64,000 nucleotides of DNA from PALSA-188 sp963720075 (GCA_963720075.1 CAVREG010000012.1:62001-126000), one strand, 5' to 3'. Shown: positions 33,673 through 43,232, counted from the stretch's first letter. Translations and numbers: made by a program. The notes: generated by a model not told the origin, from the sequence alone.

Positions 33673-34284
33673 ATGGCTTCCATGAAAAATCTAGGAATCC
33701 TTCTTTCCGGGCGTGGCTCCAACTTCGCGGCGATTGCAAAGAACGTTGCCTCTGGGGACATTCGGAATGCTCAGATCGCCGTCGTCATCTCCAATAAAAC
33801 TGACGCCAGCGGGCTCGACATTGCTCGCCGATTAGGACTGAACGCCGTCGTTATACCGTCGAAAGGCAAGCAGCGCGAAGAGCATGATGGCGAAGTTGTC
33901 GCGGCATTGCAGGACCACAAAGTTGATTTGGTCTGTCTCGCAGGATACATGCGCCTGCTATCGCCTTGGTTTGTGCGGCAGTTCCCACGCCGCATTCTGA
34001 ATATTCATCCGTCATTGCTACCGGCCTTCCCTGGGCTGGAAGCGCAAGAGCAGGCATTCGCCTACGGAGTGAAGGTCACCGGATGCACCGTCCACTTTGT
34101 GGATGAAGAGTTGGACCACGGCCCAATCATTGTGCAGAAAGCGATCCCGGTGCTCGACAAAGACGACGAGCGCACTCTGGCTGCGCGGATTTTGGAACAG
34201 GAACACATCGCGTATTCTGAGGCAATCAATATCGTGCTGGGACGCAAATATGAAATTGTGGGGAGACGGCTGTTGATAGGATGA
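33673..34284 (+). CDS. purN: phosphoribosylglycinamide formyltransferase
   Basis: A 203-residue PurN using 10-formyl-tetrahydrofolate to formylate glycinamide ribonucleotide in purine synthesis. The phosphate loop is LGILLSGRGSNFAAI, and the catalytic set is in NIHPSLLPAFPG (Asn, His) and VDEELDHGPIIVQ (Asp). Normal length. It lies on its own, separate from purS 25 kb away. It is convergent with the GH127 gene; the GC-rich gap between them (34285-34421) may hold a terminator, but no clear one is seen. Confidence 0.95.
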   Translation: MASMKNLGILLSGRGSNFAAIAKNVASGDIRNAQIAVVISNKTDASGLDIARRLGLNAVVIPSKGKQREEHDGEVVAALQDHKVDLVCLAGYMRLLSPWFVRQFPRRILNIHPSLLPAFPGLEAQEQAFAYGVKVTGCTVHFVDEELDHGPIIVQKAIPVLDKDDERTLAARILEQEHIAYSEAINIVLGRKYEIVGRRLLIG

Positions 34285-34421
34285 CGCCCTACCTACGGTT
34301 TGTTCGCTACCGACGCGACGGGCGCGGTCTTCCGGGCGGCTTCGGTCCCGGGCCCCCAGAGCAAGAGCTGCCGAGCTTTATCCAGATTTTCAGGCTGCGG
34401 ACAAAATCGTGCTCAAGTGGA

Positions 34422-36272
34422 TCACGCTTCAATTCTCTGATACAAACGGTAATTTTCGCTCATGATCGCAGCGAACGGTCGAAGCGCGAGATTCCCGGCA
34501 TCCGTGCGGACCAGCCAATCCTCCGACGATCGTGAAAATCGGCTCGCGGCCAGCAACTGCGCCCGAGTTATGCCTGTCGGAATATCGCCAACCGCGAACA
34601 AAGCAATTGGACCCCGCATCAAGGCAACATTGTTCGGATTCTGATCGTCCACCGCTTCGAGATGTAGAGGCACGTCGAACTCCAGTTCCACTCTGTCCCC
34701 ATCTTTCCATGTGCGCTGAAGAGCGAGGAATTTTCCTGAAGTGATTTCGTTCTCAACCTTCCGGCCATTCACCGATACTCTTGTTTTTGCCCCTGCCCAC
34801 GCCGGAATTCGCAAATACACGCTAAAGGTCTCGGGACGAGCTAGCTTGAAGTCGAATTGCGATGTGTTCTCGGATGGATATTGGGTGGTCTGCGTAAGCG
34901 TGCATTGAGTGTCGCCTTGGGACCACGAAACTCGCGACGGGAGAAACAGATTTACATAGATGCCATCCTGGCTCTTGTAATAAGAACTGATACCGTAGTC
35001 CGCCGCCAGCTGCGGGAACGTGCCCGAACAGCAGGGCCACTTATCCTGATGATGGACCTTCTTAGCAGTGTTGTTGTAGTCGGAGTAGTAGAAGCTGGTT
35101 CCGTCCGCGAGGATTGGGGTAGCTCCCGCAATGGTGTTATACAGAACTCGTTCCATGCTGTCACCATAGCGGGAGTCGCGTGTAACCCGCAGAAGGTAGC
35201 GTGTAATTTTGAAGTGGCCATAAGCGCCGCAAGGAGTCTCGAAGCTGGCATGCGTGCTTCCCAGGCTCGCATTCAGCAGTCCGTTGCCGGGCGTGACAAA
35301 TGCTTCATTGGGTCCCCATCCTCCCGTTGCATAGCTCTGCTCCTGCACCATGCGAAGGCCATTCTGAGCGGCGCGAAGATATTTTTCATCGCCCAGCACC
35401 AGGTAGGATTGCACAGCGGAACTGAAGGCATTCACGTGGCTGTACGCATGTTCGCCAGGAAGAACATTTTGTCCTTCAGAAAGAGGATCGAAATATTCCT
35501 TTTCGATGAAGCGGATGGCGAGGTCACGATAGCGCGCGTCTCCGCTGCGCCGGTAGGCGAGAAACAAATTTTCGGGAAGGGTGTAAGTTTCGTCAAAAGT
35601 AAATGCAATATTCTTGTGGGGACGCGCCCGCTGCTCCGCCCGGCTCAATGCCTTTTCCGGCAAGTGAGGCATAACCGCTTGCGTGGCGCGCCAGTGCACC
35701 TTAAGCGCGTCTGGATCATCCGCAAATTCGTGAGCATCAATCAGTCCGCAGCTGGTTTTGTCGTAGGTGTACGCGGGAAGGCAGTAATCCACATAAAACT
35801 TTCCGTCCCTATCCACAGTCTGCGCATAAGCGCGAACCAGGCGATTCACTTTTTCCTGCGTTGGTTTCGATCCCGTAATCGCATACGCACGGGCGAGCCC
35901 GGAAAGATATTGACCAAAACTGTGCCCCGGAATAAAGCCATGCAAATTGCTCATTGGAACGAAGTCCGTCGAATTGTCATACCAGCCGCCCATGTCAGGG
36001 CCGGGAGCAGGCATCCCTTCACGCTGCCGGAATGGCTTCAATAGAGCATCTTCATCGAGATGCAGGAATAAATCATGATTGTGCAGGAACTGCTCCCGCA
36101 TGGGCCCGTCGAGCAACTGAACCTGCCGATATCCGAAAACCGATAAAGGGGGGATGACGGCGATCTTTGCGGATGGTACAGCCCACGCGCGCGGAATAGA
36201 GTGTGCCGCAAAGGCAGCGCCAGTCGCAGCCGCACTCACTTTTAGAAATTGGCGTCGGGATGTATTTCTCAT
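34422..36272 (-). CDS. GH127-like (DUF1680) secreted glycoside hydrolase
   Basis: A 616-residue enzyme of the beta-L-arabinofuranosidase clan (GH127/DUF1680). It carries a twin-arginine signal (SRRQFLKVSAAATGAAFA, start at Met 36272 with a GAGG site), so it is exported folded. The alpha/alpha-barrel holds GGWYDNSTDFVP, FETPCGAYGHFK and the Cys-Cys motif WPCCSGTFPQLAADYG that binds zinc with the nucleophilic Cys in characterised enzymes. The Glu-Cys spacing is ETPC here, one residue longer than the E-x-C I recall in HypBA1. Downstream of a sugar-acid dehydratase in the same operon. Substrate probably an arabinoside or related plant sugar, which is inference. Confidence 0.87.
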   Translation of the reverse strand: MRNTSRRQFLKVSAAATGAAFAAHSIPRAWAVPSAKIAVIPPLSVFGYRQVQLLDGPMREQFLHNHDLFLHLDEDALLKPFRQREGMPAPGPDMGGWYDNSTDFVPMSNLHGFIPGHSFGQYLSGLARAYAITGSKPTQEKVNRLVRAYAQTVDRDGKFYVDYCLPAYTYDKTSCGLIDAHEFADDPDALKVHWRATQAVMPHLPEKALSRAEQRARPHKNIAFTFDETYTLPENLFLAYRRSGDARYRDLAIRFIEKEYFDPLSEGQNVLPGEHAYSHVNAFSSAVQSYLVLGDEKYLRAAQNGLRMVQEQSYATGGWGPNEAFVTPGNGLLNASLGSTHASFETPCGAYGHFKITRYLLRVTRDSRYGDSMERVLYNTIAGATPILADGTSFYYSDYNNTAKKVHHQDKWPCCSGTFPQLAADYGISSYYKSQDGIYVNLFLPSRVSWSQGDTQCTLTQTTQYPSENTSQFDFKLARPETFSVYLRIPAWAGAKTRVSVNGRKVENEITSGKFLALQRTWKDGDRVELEFDVPLHLEAVDDQNPNNVALMRGPIALFAVGDIPTGITRAQLLAASRFSRSSEDWLVRTDAGNLALRPFAAIMSENYRLYQRIEA

Positions 36273-36354
36273 GTCCTCTTCTCCTTCATCAAAGATCGAG
36301 ATCTTGTTACGGCGTCTTGCTAACTCTAATTCGTCCCTGCGATTCACTGGCCTG

Positions 36355-38070
36355 TCAATGCGAGTGGCGGGCTACGTTCGATCCACTGCGCCCGACTAGA
36401 AAATCCAGGTCAGCTCCCTTGTCCGCCTGGAGCACGTGTTTGGTATAGAGCCTCACCCAGCCACGATCCGGCAATGGAGGCGGAGTCCACTGCGACCGGC
36501 GGGCCGCGAGCGTACTTTCGTCAACCTCCAGCTCTAGGGATCGCCCCGGAACATCGAGGGCGATTACGTCTCCGGTGCGCACGAGGGCCAGAGGCCCACC
36601 AGCCGCCGCTTCTGGGCAAACATGCAAGACGACAGTCCCGTATGCAGTTCCGCTCATTCGGGCATCGGAAATGCGAACCATGTCGGTGACGCCCTTTCGC
36701 AGCAATTTTCCTGGCAAAGGCATGTTGCCAACTTCCGCCATTCCCGGATAGCCGCGTGGTCCGCAGTTCTGTAAAACCATGATGCAGTTCCCATCAATAT
36801 CCAGACTATCGTCATTAACACGGGAATGAAAATCCTCGATGTTTTCAAAAACCACGGCGCGCCCGCGATGCTGCAAGAGATTCGGGCTGGCCGCGGACAG
36901 CTTGATGACCGCGCCATCCGGCGCAAGATTGCCTCGCAGTACGGCAATTCCTGCATTCGACTTAAACGGATCAGCGTAATTATGAATCACGTCCCGATTC
37001 CAACAAGGCGCGTCCGCCACGTTTTCCCAGATCGGCTTCCCATTCACCGTCAAAGCATCGCGGTTGAGGACGCCTGCTTCCCCTAATTCGCGAAGGACGG
37101 TTGGAAGGCCTCCAGCGTAGAAGAAATCTTCCATCAGATACTTGCCCGAAGGCTGAATATTTACCAGGCATGGCAAGCCGTTCGCCAGCTTGTCGAAGTC
37201 ATCCAGACAAAGGGGCACTCCAACTCGTCCTGCGATGGCGATCAGATGAATCACGGCGTTGGTTGACCCTCCGATTGCGGCATTGGCTCGAATCGCGTTT
37301 TCGAATGCAGGCCGGGTGAGGATTTGCGAGATGCGAAGATCGTCTTTAACCATTTGAACGACGCGGCGGCCGGTCATTTGAGCGAGGGTATAGCGGCGAG
37401 CGTCCACTGCGGGAATCGCTGCGTTCCCCGGCAAGGCCATGCCGAGAGCTTCCACCATATTTGCCATCGTCGAGGCGGTGCCCATGGTCATGCAGTGACC
37501 TTTCGACCTGTGCATGCAGCTTTCTGCGGCGAAAAATTCTTCGGTGCTCATTTCGCCCTTGCGAACCTGGTCTGACATTTGCAGGAGGCCAGTGCCGGAG
37601 CCGATATCTTTGCCGCGAAATTTCCCGGAAAGCATGGGGCCGCCTGAAACGCCAATGCTTGGAAGATCGCACGAAGCCGCCCCCATCAGGAGAGATGGAG
37701 TGGTCTTGTCACAGCCCATGAGCAGCACGACGCCATCAATCGGGTTGGCGCGGATTGACTCTTCGACATCCATGCTGGCGAGATTGCGAAACAACATCGC
37801 CGTCGGCCGGATTTGAGTCTCGCCCAAAGACATCACGGGAAACTCAAGGGGAAAACCTCCGGCTTCCCAGACGCCGCGCTTCACAAATTCGGCAATCTCG
37901 CGGAAATGCGCATTGCAAGGCGTCAGTTCCGACCAGGTGTTACAGATACCGATCACCGGACGGCCATCAAAAAGATCATGAGGCCAGCCCTGGTTTTTCA
38001 TCCAGCTTCGGTACATAAAACCGTCGCGGTCCTGCCGCCCAAACCATTCCTGACTGCGAAGCTTCTTCAT
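36355..38070 (-). CDS. IlvD/Edd-family sugar-acid dehydratase (arabonate/xylonate type)
   Basis: A 571-residue iron-sulfur dehydratase. Family motifs: ICNTWSELTPCN, GCDKTTPSLLMGAAS, GGPMLSGKFRGKDIGSGTG, NCGPRGYPGMAEVGNMPLP and ISDARMSGTAYG. The start MKKLRSQEWFGRQDRDGFMYRSW and the GWVRLYTKHVLQADKGADLDFL ending are typical of the L-arabonate/D-xylonate/galactonate group rather than branched-chain IlvD. It removes water from an aldonic acid to give the 2-keto-3-deoxy acid. First gene of an operon with GH127; a long open frame upstream to 38235 is not used (Met at 38070 with AGGA in front). An arabinose-derived substrate is inference. Confidence 0.9.
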   Translation of the reverse strand: MKKLRSQEWFGRQDRDGFMYRSWMKNQGWPHDLFDGRPVIGICNTWSELTPCNAHFREIAEFVKRGVWEAGGFPLEFPVMSLGETQIRPTAMLFRNLASMDVEESIRANPIDGVVLLMGCDKTTPSLLMGAASCDLPSIGVSGGPMLSGKFRGKDIGSGTGLLQMSDQVRKGEMSTEEFFAAESCMHRSKGHCMTMGTASTMANMVEALGMALPGNAAIPAVDARRYTLAQMTGRRVVQMVKDDLRISQILTRPAFENAIRANAAIGGSTNAVIHLIAIAGRVGVPLCLDDFDKLANGLPCLVNIQPSGKYLMEDFFYAGGLPTVLRELGEAGVLNRDALTVNGKPIWENVADAPCWNRDVIHNYADPFKSNAGIAVLRGNLAPDGAVIKLSAASPNLLQHRGRAVVFENIEDFHSRVNDDSLDIDGNCIMVLQNCGPRGYPGMAEVGNMPLPGKLLRKGVTDMVRISDARMSGTAYGTVVLHVCPEAAAGGPLALVRTGDVIALDVPGRSLELEVDESTLAARRSQWTPPPLPDRGWVRLYTKHVLQADKGADLDFLVGRSGSNVARHSH

Positions 38071-38155
38071 TATGTCCTGATCTCCAAAGTTATTGAGGTC
38101 ATCATTGAATTGGGTTTGCGTGCTAGAGATATTTGACTTGCTTACCGCCGCGAAG

Positions 38156-38192
38156 CCCTTTGAGAACAAATCCGATAATATCGGAAAAAGGG
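38156..38192. promoter_or_regulatory. palindromic operator between divergent sugar-acid operons
   Basis: A perfect 13-bp palindrome CCGATA-A-TATCGG (38172-38184) is flanked by CCCTTT (38156-38161) and AAAGGG (38187-38192), which pair with each other, so the whole can form a long hairpin. It lies in the 214-bp gap between the dehydratase (minus) and MBL (plus) starts. Both strands carry -10-like hexamers inside the palindrome. A LacI/GntR/IclR-type operator is likely but unproven. Confidence 0.5.
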
Positions 38193-38284
38193 TCAGTAAT
38201 CGTAATCTCAACTTGACGAAAACATGGGTCCGCATGATGATCTGTGTGGTTTCATCAAGACCAAAATGATTCAGGAGCCTTCAC

Positions 38285-39388
38285 ATGTTCTCCGCCTTTG
38301 CCGGATTAAACTCTCGGTTGAAAACTTTCCGTTCAGTTCTTCTGTCGGTCGCAATGGGGGCGATATTCTGTGGACTGCTCGTCGCCGCAGTATCGGCGCC
38401 ATTATTAGCGGAGGCAAAGACGCTCCGAATCTATTTCGTGGACGTTGAAGGGGGCCAATCCACGCTGTTCGTCATGCCTGCGGGGCAATCGCTCTTAATT
38501 GATACGGGATGGCCGGGCAATAATGGCCGTGACGCTGACCGCATTGTTGCAGCAGCGAAAGCGGCTGGTATCAAGAAAATTGATTATGTGCTGATTACAC
38601 ATTTCCACGAAGATCACGTCGGCGGCGTCCCGCAACTTGTAGAGCGAATTCCGGTAGGGACATTCATTGACCACGGAGAGAACCGCCAAACAACAGACGC
38701 TCCCACCGTAGCGGACTGGCATGCCTACCAAAAAGTGTTGGCGACGGGAAAATACAAACACATCACTCCGAAACCCGGCGACATTCTTCCTGTCAAAGGC
38801 ATCCGAGCTACCGTGATAAGCGCAGATGGCGCATTGATAGAGAATCCATTGCCTGGCGCGGGACAGGACAATCCGGCTTGCAAAGACGCCGAGGCGTATC
38901 CCGCGGACCAGACGGAGAACGCGCGTTCCCTGGGAACGCTGATTACTTTTGGCAAGCTTAGAATTTTGGATCTGGGCGATCTCACTCACGACAAAGAGCT
39001 AGAACTGATGTGCCCAATCAACAAATTGGGCAAAGTTGATATCTTCATTGTCTCCCACCACGGATGGTCCCAGAGCAGCAGCCCTCCTCTGGTGTACGGA
39101 ATTGATCCGCGCGTGGCGATTATGGATAACGGAGCCAAGAAAGGCGGCACTCCTTCGGTGATTGACACCATCAAGAAGTCTCCGCATCTTGAGGACCTTT
39201 GGCAGCTGCATTTTTCCGAGGAAGGCGGGGACGCACATAACACCGCGCCGGAATTCATTGCCAATCCAACTGACTCGCCGGACGCCGGAAATTATTTGGA
39301 ACTGACAGCTCAAAAGAATGGAAACTTCGACGTCTTCAATTCCCGAACCCAGAAGACCAAACATTATTCAGCGAATAAAGCTCACTAA
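38285..39388 (+). CDS. exported MBL-fold hydrolase (ComEC-like)
   Basis: A 367-residue metallo-beta-lactamase-fold protein with a hydrophobic export segment (about 17-42). Metal motifs are ITHFHEDHVGG (HxHxDH), DLGDLTHDKE and VSHHGWSQSS. The domain type resembles the C-terminal hydrolase of ComEC proteins and secreted lactonase- or nuclease-like enzymes of soil bacteria. It heads a plus-strand operon with a dehydrogenase (2 bp downstream) and an MFS transporter, so it may act on an exported sugar lactone or ester; that is inference. Confidence 0.84.
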   Translation: MFSAFAGLNSRLKTFRSVLLSVAMGAIFCGLLVAAVSAPLLAEAKTLRIYFVDVEGGQSTLFVMPAGQSLLIDTGWPGNNGRDADRIVAAAKAAGIKKIDYVLITHFHEDHVGGVPQLVERIPVGTFIDHGENRQTTDAPTVADWHAYQKVLATGKYKHITPKPGDILPVKGIRATVISADGALIENPLPGAGQDNPACKDAEAYPADQTENARSLGTLITFGKLRILDLGDLTHDKELELMCPINKLGKVDIFIVSHHGWSQSSSPPLVYGIDPRVAIMDNGAKKGGTPSVIDTIKKSPHLEDLWQLHFSEEGGDAHNTAPEFIANPTDSPDAGNYLELTAQKNGNFDVFNSRTQKTKHYSANKAH

Positions 39389-39390
39389 TC

Positions 39391-40458
39391 TTGAAGAGCT
39401 ACAAAATTGCAGTCATCGAAGGGGACGGCATCGGCCGCGAAGTCGTCCCGGAAGGTCTGCGGGTGCTGGAGGCCGCAGGTCGCCATCACGACATCAATTT
39501 TGCCTGGCGGCATTTCGACTGGAGCTGCGAGAGCTACCTCAAGACCGGCCGCATGATGCCAGAAGACGGATTGGATCAGTTGCGCGAATTTGACGCGATT
39601 TATTTGGGCGCGGTTGGATATCCGGGAGTGCCCGACCATATTTCACTCTGGGGTTTGCTGATCCCAATTCGTCGTGGATTCCAGCAGTATGTGAACTTGC
39701 GGCCCGTGCGCCTTCTGAAAGGCATCGAATCGCCCCTAAAAAACATTGAAGGCGGAGCGATTGATTTCTGCATCGTTCGCGAAAACAACGAAGGCGAGTA
39801 TTCCGAGGCAGGCGGTCGTCTTTTCCGGAACACCGATGCCGAGCTCGCGATACAGGAAGCTGTTTTCACCCGCCGCGGCTGTGACCGCATTATGCGTTTC
39901 GCCTTCGAGTTATCACGAGAGCGAAAGCGCCACGTCACTTCGGCGACGAAATCAAATGGTATTGTGCACACCATGCCTTTCTGGGACGAGCGCTTCAGGG
40001 CAATCGCTCAGGACTTTTCAGATGTTCGTTCGGATCAATATCACATTGACATCCTGTCCGCTCACTTTGTTTCTCATCCTGAATGGTTTGATGTAATCGT
40101 TGGATCAAATCTTTTTGGCGACATTTTGTCCGATCTCGGGGCGGCCGTAGCAGGTTCTATCGGGTTGGCGCCGTCGGCGAATCTGAATCCGGAACGGACC
40201 TATCCATCAATGTTCGAACCAGTACACGGCTCCGCGCCTGATATTGCGGGCAAAGGGATCGCCAATCCGGTTGCTCAAATCTGGTCTGGAGCAATGATGC
40301 TGTGGCATCTCGGCGAACCAGCCGCAGCAACCGAGATAGAAACCGCTTTGGAAACGGTCCTGGCGGACTCAAAAATGCACACTCCTGATCTCGGGGGCAA
40401 CGCCCGCACGACCGATGTTGGCAAGGCTATTGCGAGCCAGGTCTCGACTGCTGGCTAA
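39391..40458 (+). CDS. isocitrate/isopropylmalate-family dehydrogenase (tartrate/D-malate type)
   Basis: A 355-residue NAD-dependent beta-decarboxylating dehydrogenase. It begins KIAVIEGDGIGREVVPEG. Substrate and metal segments are LRPVRLLKG, VRENNEGEYSEAGG, TSATKSNGIVHTMPFWDERF (catalytic Lys) and GSNLFGDILSDLGAAVAGSIG (metal Asp). The pattern fits tartrate dehydrogenase or D-malate dehydrogenase, not LeuB or Icd. The start is TTG, two bases after the MBL stop and just past an in-frame stop, so the start is forced. Next to an anion symporter and a sugar-acid dehydratase, it likely oxidises a hydroxy-dicarboxylate. Confidence 0.9.
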   Translation: MKSYKIAVIEGDGIGREVVPEGLRVLEAAGRHHDINFAWRHFDWSCESYLKTGRMMPEDGLDQLREFDAIYLGAVGYPGVPDHISLWGLLIPIRRGFQQYVNLRPVRLLKGIESPLKNIEGGAIDFCIVRENNEGEYSEAGGRLFRNTDAELAIQEAVFTRRGCDRIMRFAFELSRERKRHVTSATKSNGIVHTMPFWDERFRAIAQDFSDVRSDQYHIDILSAHFVSHPEWFDVIVGSNLFGDILSDLGAAVAGSIGLAPSANLNPERTYPSMFEPVHGSAPDIAGKGIANPVAQIWSGAMMLWHLGEPAAATEIETALETVLADSKMHTPDLGGNARTTDVGKAIASQVSTAG

Positions 40459-40463
40459 GTCAA

Positions 40464-41816
40464 ATGAGTTCATCCGCCGAAGTCGAGCGCAGCGCCCGTC
40501 GCCGGATAGCCCGCCGCTTACTTCCATTTCTGTGGTTGCTTTACGTCATCGCATTTCTCGATCGCGTAAATGTTGCGTACGCGGCGCTGGACATGTCGCA
40601 CGACCTCGCTTTCAGCGATCGCGTATTTGGCTTTGGCGCGGGGATTTTTTTTGTTGGCTACGTTTTGCTGGAAATTCCTGGCGCGCTCATTGTCGAGCGC
40701 TGGAGCGCGCGGCGCTGGATTGCCCGCATCATGATTTCCTGGGGAATCATGACTGCGGTGGTGGGATTGGTGCACACTTCAAGGGAATTTTACGCGGCGC
40801 GATTTTTTCTGGGAGCGGCAGAAGCCGGTTTCTTTCCCGGCATCATCGTGTATCTCACGCACTGGTTCCGTCAGGAAGACAGGGCCAAAGCGATTGCCGC
40901 GTTCATGACCGCAATTCCTCTATCCAATATTCTTGGTTCTCCCGTCGCAGGCCAGATTCTGCGGTTGCACTGGTTTGGGTTGCAGGGCTGGCGCTGGCTA
41001 TTCATCCTGGAAGGCGTCCCCGCTGTGATTTTTGGAGTGGTCACCCTCTTTTATCTGACCGATTGGCCCAGACAAGCGGCATGGCTTACCAAAGAAGAAT
41101 CTGACTGGATCACAAGCGAGCTCGAACGCGAGAGCCAAAGAAGGGCGACCCGTCGCAGCTACACGATTTGGCAGGCACTTCGCCAGCGAGATGTGCTTTT
41201 GCTCACCCTGATCTACTTCATGGGGAGCACGGGAATTTATGGATTCATCATTTGGTTCCCAACAATTTTGAAGCGGGCATCGGGACTCTCTACTGTAAAG
41301 GTAACTTTGCTTGTTGTCTTACCCTACATTGCCGGTCTGATTGCGATGGTCCTAAGCGGCTGGCATTCCGACCGCACACGCGAGCGCCGCTGGCACACTT
41401 CAATATGCCTGATTGGGGCGGGGGCCTGGCTGATCCTGGCTATTGTTTCAGGTCCCCATATCTGGATTGGGCTTTGCTTCTTCATTCTCTTTGCAGCGCT
41501 TGTGCATGCTTATCAGCCAACTTTTTGGGCCTTACCCAGTACATTTCTCGGTGAATCCGCCGCGGCCGCGTCCATCGGATTAATTAACTGCGTGGGAGGC
41601 TTGGGCGGTTTCGCTGGTCCCTTCATCATGGGCTATCTGGTGACTCGCACCGGTTCCTTTGCCTCAGGCCTGTTTTGGTTAGTCGCTAATCTCTTTCTCG
41701 GCGGTATTCTGGTCCTGTGCCTGAAGTCAGGTCATGGGCTAAATGTCCCTCCTGATGTCCAAGCCTCCGGATCTACCCCTCCGCGTAGTCCCTTCCTTAC
41801 AATGAGTTGTTTTTGA
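40464..41816 (+). CDS. MFS transporter, anion:cation symporter family
   Basis: A 450-residue carrier with about 12 membrane helices. The N terminus shows FLWLLYVIAFLDRVNVAYAA, the recognised signature of the anion:cation symporter family (tartrate, glucarate, hexuronate and phthalate transporters). The motif ERWSARRWIARIM sits between helices 2 and 3, and the central loop has WLTKEESDWITSELERES. It lies 5 bp after the dehydrogenase and completes the operon, so import of a tartrate- or sugar-acid-like anion is likely. Confidence 0.93.
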   Translation: MSSSAEVERSARRRIARRLLPFLWLLYVIAFLDRVNVAYAALDMSHDLAFSDRVFGFGAGIFFVGYVLLEIPGALIVERWSARRWIARIMISWGIMTAVVGLVHTSREFYAARFFLGAAEAGFFPGIIVYLTHWFRQEDRAKAIAAFMTAIPLSNILGSPVAGQILRLHWFGLQGWRWLFILEGVPAVIFGVVTLFYLTDWPRQAAWLTKEESDWITSELERESQRRATRRSYTIWQALRQRDVLLLTLIYFMGSTGIYGFIIWFPTILKRASGLSTVKVTLLVVLPYIAGLIAMVLSGWHSDRTRERRWHTSICLIGAGAWLILAIVSGPHIWIGLCFFILFAALVHAYQPTFWALPSTFLGESAAAASIGLINCVGGLGGFAGPFIMGYLVTRTGSFASGLFWLVANLFLGGILVLCLKSGHGLNVPPDVQASGSTPPRSPFLTMSCF

Positions 41817-41967
41817 GGGTCTCGTGCCCCTTTATTCACGGGTGTGTGCTGTACTTGAACTGTCGGCAGGAAAAAGGTAATATCCCGCACTATCCAAACA
41901 TCAGTACCAGGTGCTAGAGATTACCCGTTCTTTCGTAATCTCACGTGGCGCTTAATCAAATGGCATA

Positions 41968-42840
41968 GTGGATGTAATGCCCCATCCCTTCCAGCGATTT
42001 ATTTCGATTGCTGTCGGCCCATTGCTTATCCTGTGGGGGACGTTCCTTCTAGTGAGTTGTGGCGGTTCGGCGGTCTCAGCCGTCTCTGCGGCAGCTCCCG
42101 CGCCAACGCCTACTAATCCAGTTCAATCTGCTTCTGTGAAGTCGTTTTCGAATTTGCAGCAGCAAAAAGGATGGTCTGGAGCAGCTCTACTCCCGACGGC
42201 TTACACAGTCTGCTCGAGTTGTACCCCAAGCGGACCGCAGGCCACGTGGTCCATGGAGCAACAGGTGAGTTCGCCTTCGATGAGTGGGGATTCAGCGCAG
42301 ATGGACATTGGCGGCCAAACGGCATTCTCCGATATTTTGTGGAATAACCATCTCATTGGGGATTTCTCCTCTCAGGGTGCTCCCGATCCAGATCACTCAG
42401 TTGTCGCCTCTCTTCACAATTTCACATACGATGTTTACTTTTACCCGACCGACGTATCGGTATCGCAAGCGCTTGAGTTCGATATCAACCAGTTTGTCGG
42501 AGGGCAGTCCTATATTTGGGGACATGAATGTCGAATAGCTGGCGGGAACGAATGGGACATCTGGGACAATCAGAACCAGGCTTGGATTCCTACCGGCGTG
42601 CCATGTAATCCGACTAATAATGCGTGGAACCATGTCACGATTCAAGTGCAACGAACGGACCAGAACCAACTCTTATTCCAATCCATCACATTGAATGGAA
42701 AGACATCGGTCATAAATCATACTGAAAATCCGACCTCCAGCAACTGGCACGGGATTACCATCAATTATCAGCAAGACGGAAATCGGAGTCAGCAAGCCTA
42801 TTCTGTGTGGCTTGATAATTTGACCTTCAGCTATTGGTAA
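41968..42840 (+). CDS. secreted lipoprotein, lectin-like, unknown function
   Basis: A 290-residue protein with a lipoprotein signal ending LLVSC (lipid-anchored Cys31). A Ala/Pro-rich linker leads to a beta-sandwich-like domain (MDIGGQTAFSDILWNNHLIG, YDVYFYPTDVSVSQALEFDI, WNHVTIQVQRTDQNQLLF, AYSVWLDNLTFSYW) with WD/WN patches as in concanavalin-like sugar-binding domains. I recall proteins of this kind in acidobacteria but do not know a function. It stands alone between gaps; the 152-bp upstream region shows no clear promoter. Confidence 0.72.
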   Translation: MDVMPHPFQRFISIAVGPLLILWGTFLLVSCGGSAVSAVSAAAPAPTPTNPVQSASVKSFSNLQQQKGWSGAALLPTAYTVCSSCTPSGPQATWSMEQQVSSPSMSGDSAQMDIGGQTAFSDILWNNHLIGDFSSQGAPDPDHSVVASLHNFTYDVYFYPTDVSVSQALEFDINQFVGGQSYIWGHECRIAGGNEWDIWDNQNQAWIPTGVPCNPTNNAWNHVTIQVQRTDQNQLLFQSITLNGKTSVINHTENPTSSNWHGITINYQQDGNRSQQAYSVWLDNLTFSYW

Positions 42841-43232
42841 AAAGGGGTTTGTGGACGGTTGAAGATCTGTTCTGGATGTGTCCCTTCTTGCCCGTTAAGA
42901 ACACCGGGTTTCAGATGTCCCACCTGCAATTCAAACGATTTGACCGAACTATCGGAGCTCCTTGCAACAATCTATTGAAACACAGAGTTCTCGAATAGAG
43001 AGGGTCGCGAGTCGTTGCCGTTCGAAGCTTGCCTACCAATAAACCTCGTGCATTTTTTCCTGTTTGCCACATTATCTATAGCTGCCCCCCCAATGCGTAA
43101 TCGCGTGGTATGCATTGCAGGATCTCCTCCGTCTGCCTCACATTGCGTTGCGATCACTGTTAATAAATCATGCTACACGCATCGCCAGTGCAAACTGTGT
43201 TTTGACTTAGCAGAGATTTTTCTGTTTACTTT
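42841..43232. other. 392-bp gap, nothing recognised
   Basis: No coding signal, tRNA or riboswitch core seen on either strand. The composition is more A+T-rich than neighbours and there is a run of eight C around 43085. It holds the promoter region for the succinate dehydrogenase operon; TTGACT at 43202-43207 is a weak -35 candidate without a good -10. Confidence 0.4.

Noticed and set aside
38070..38235. 55-residue N-terminal extension of the sugar-acid dehydratase
   Set aside because: The extension lacks family similarity and covers the palindromic operator; the Met at 38070 matches the family start.
43018..43040. tRNA T-arm-like GTTCGAAGC
   Set aside because: No acceptor, D or anticodon stems can be built around it.
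42841..43232. Insertion-sequence remnant
   Set aside because: The gap is A+T-rich with an odd C run but has no terminal repeats or transposase fragments I can recognise.
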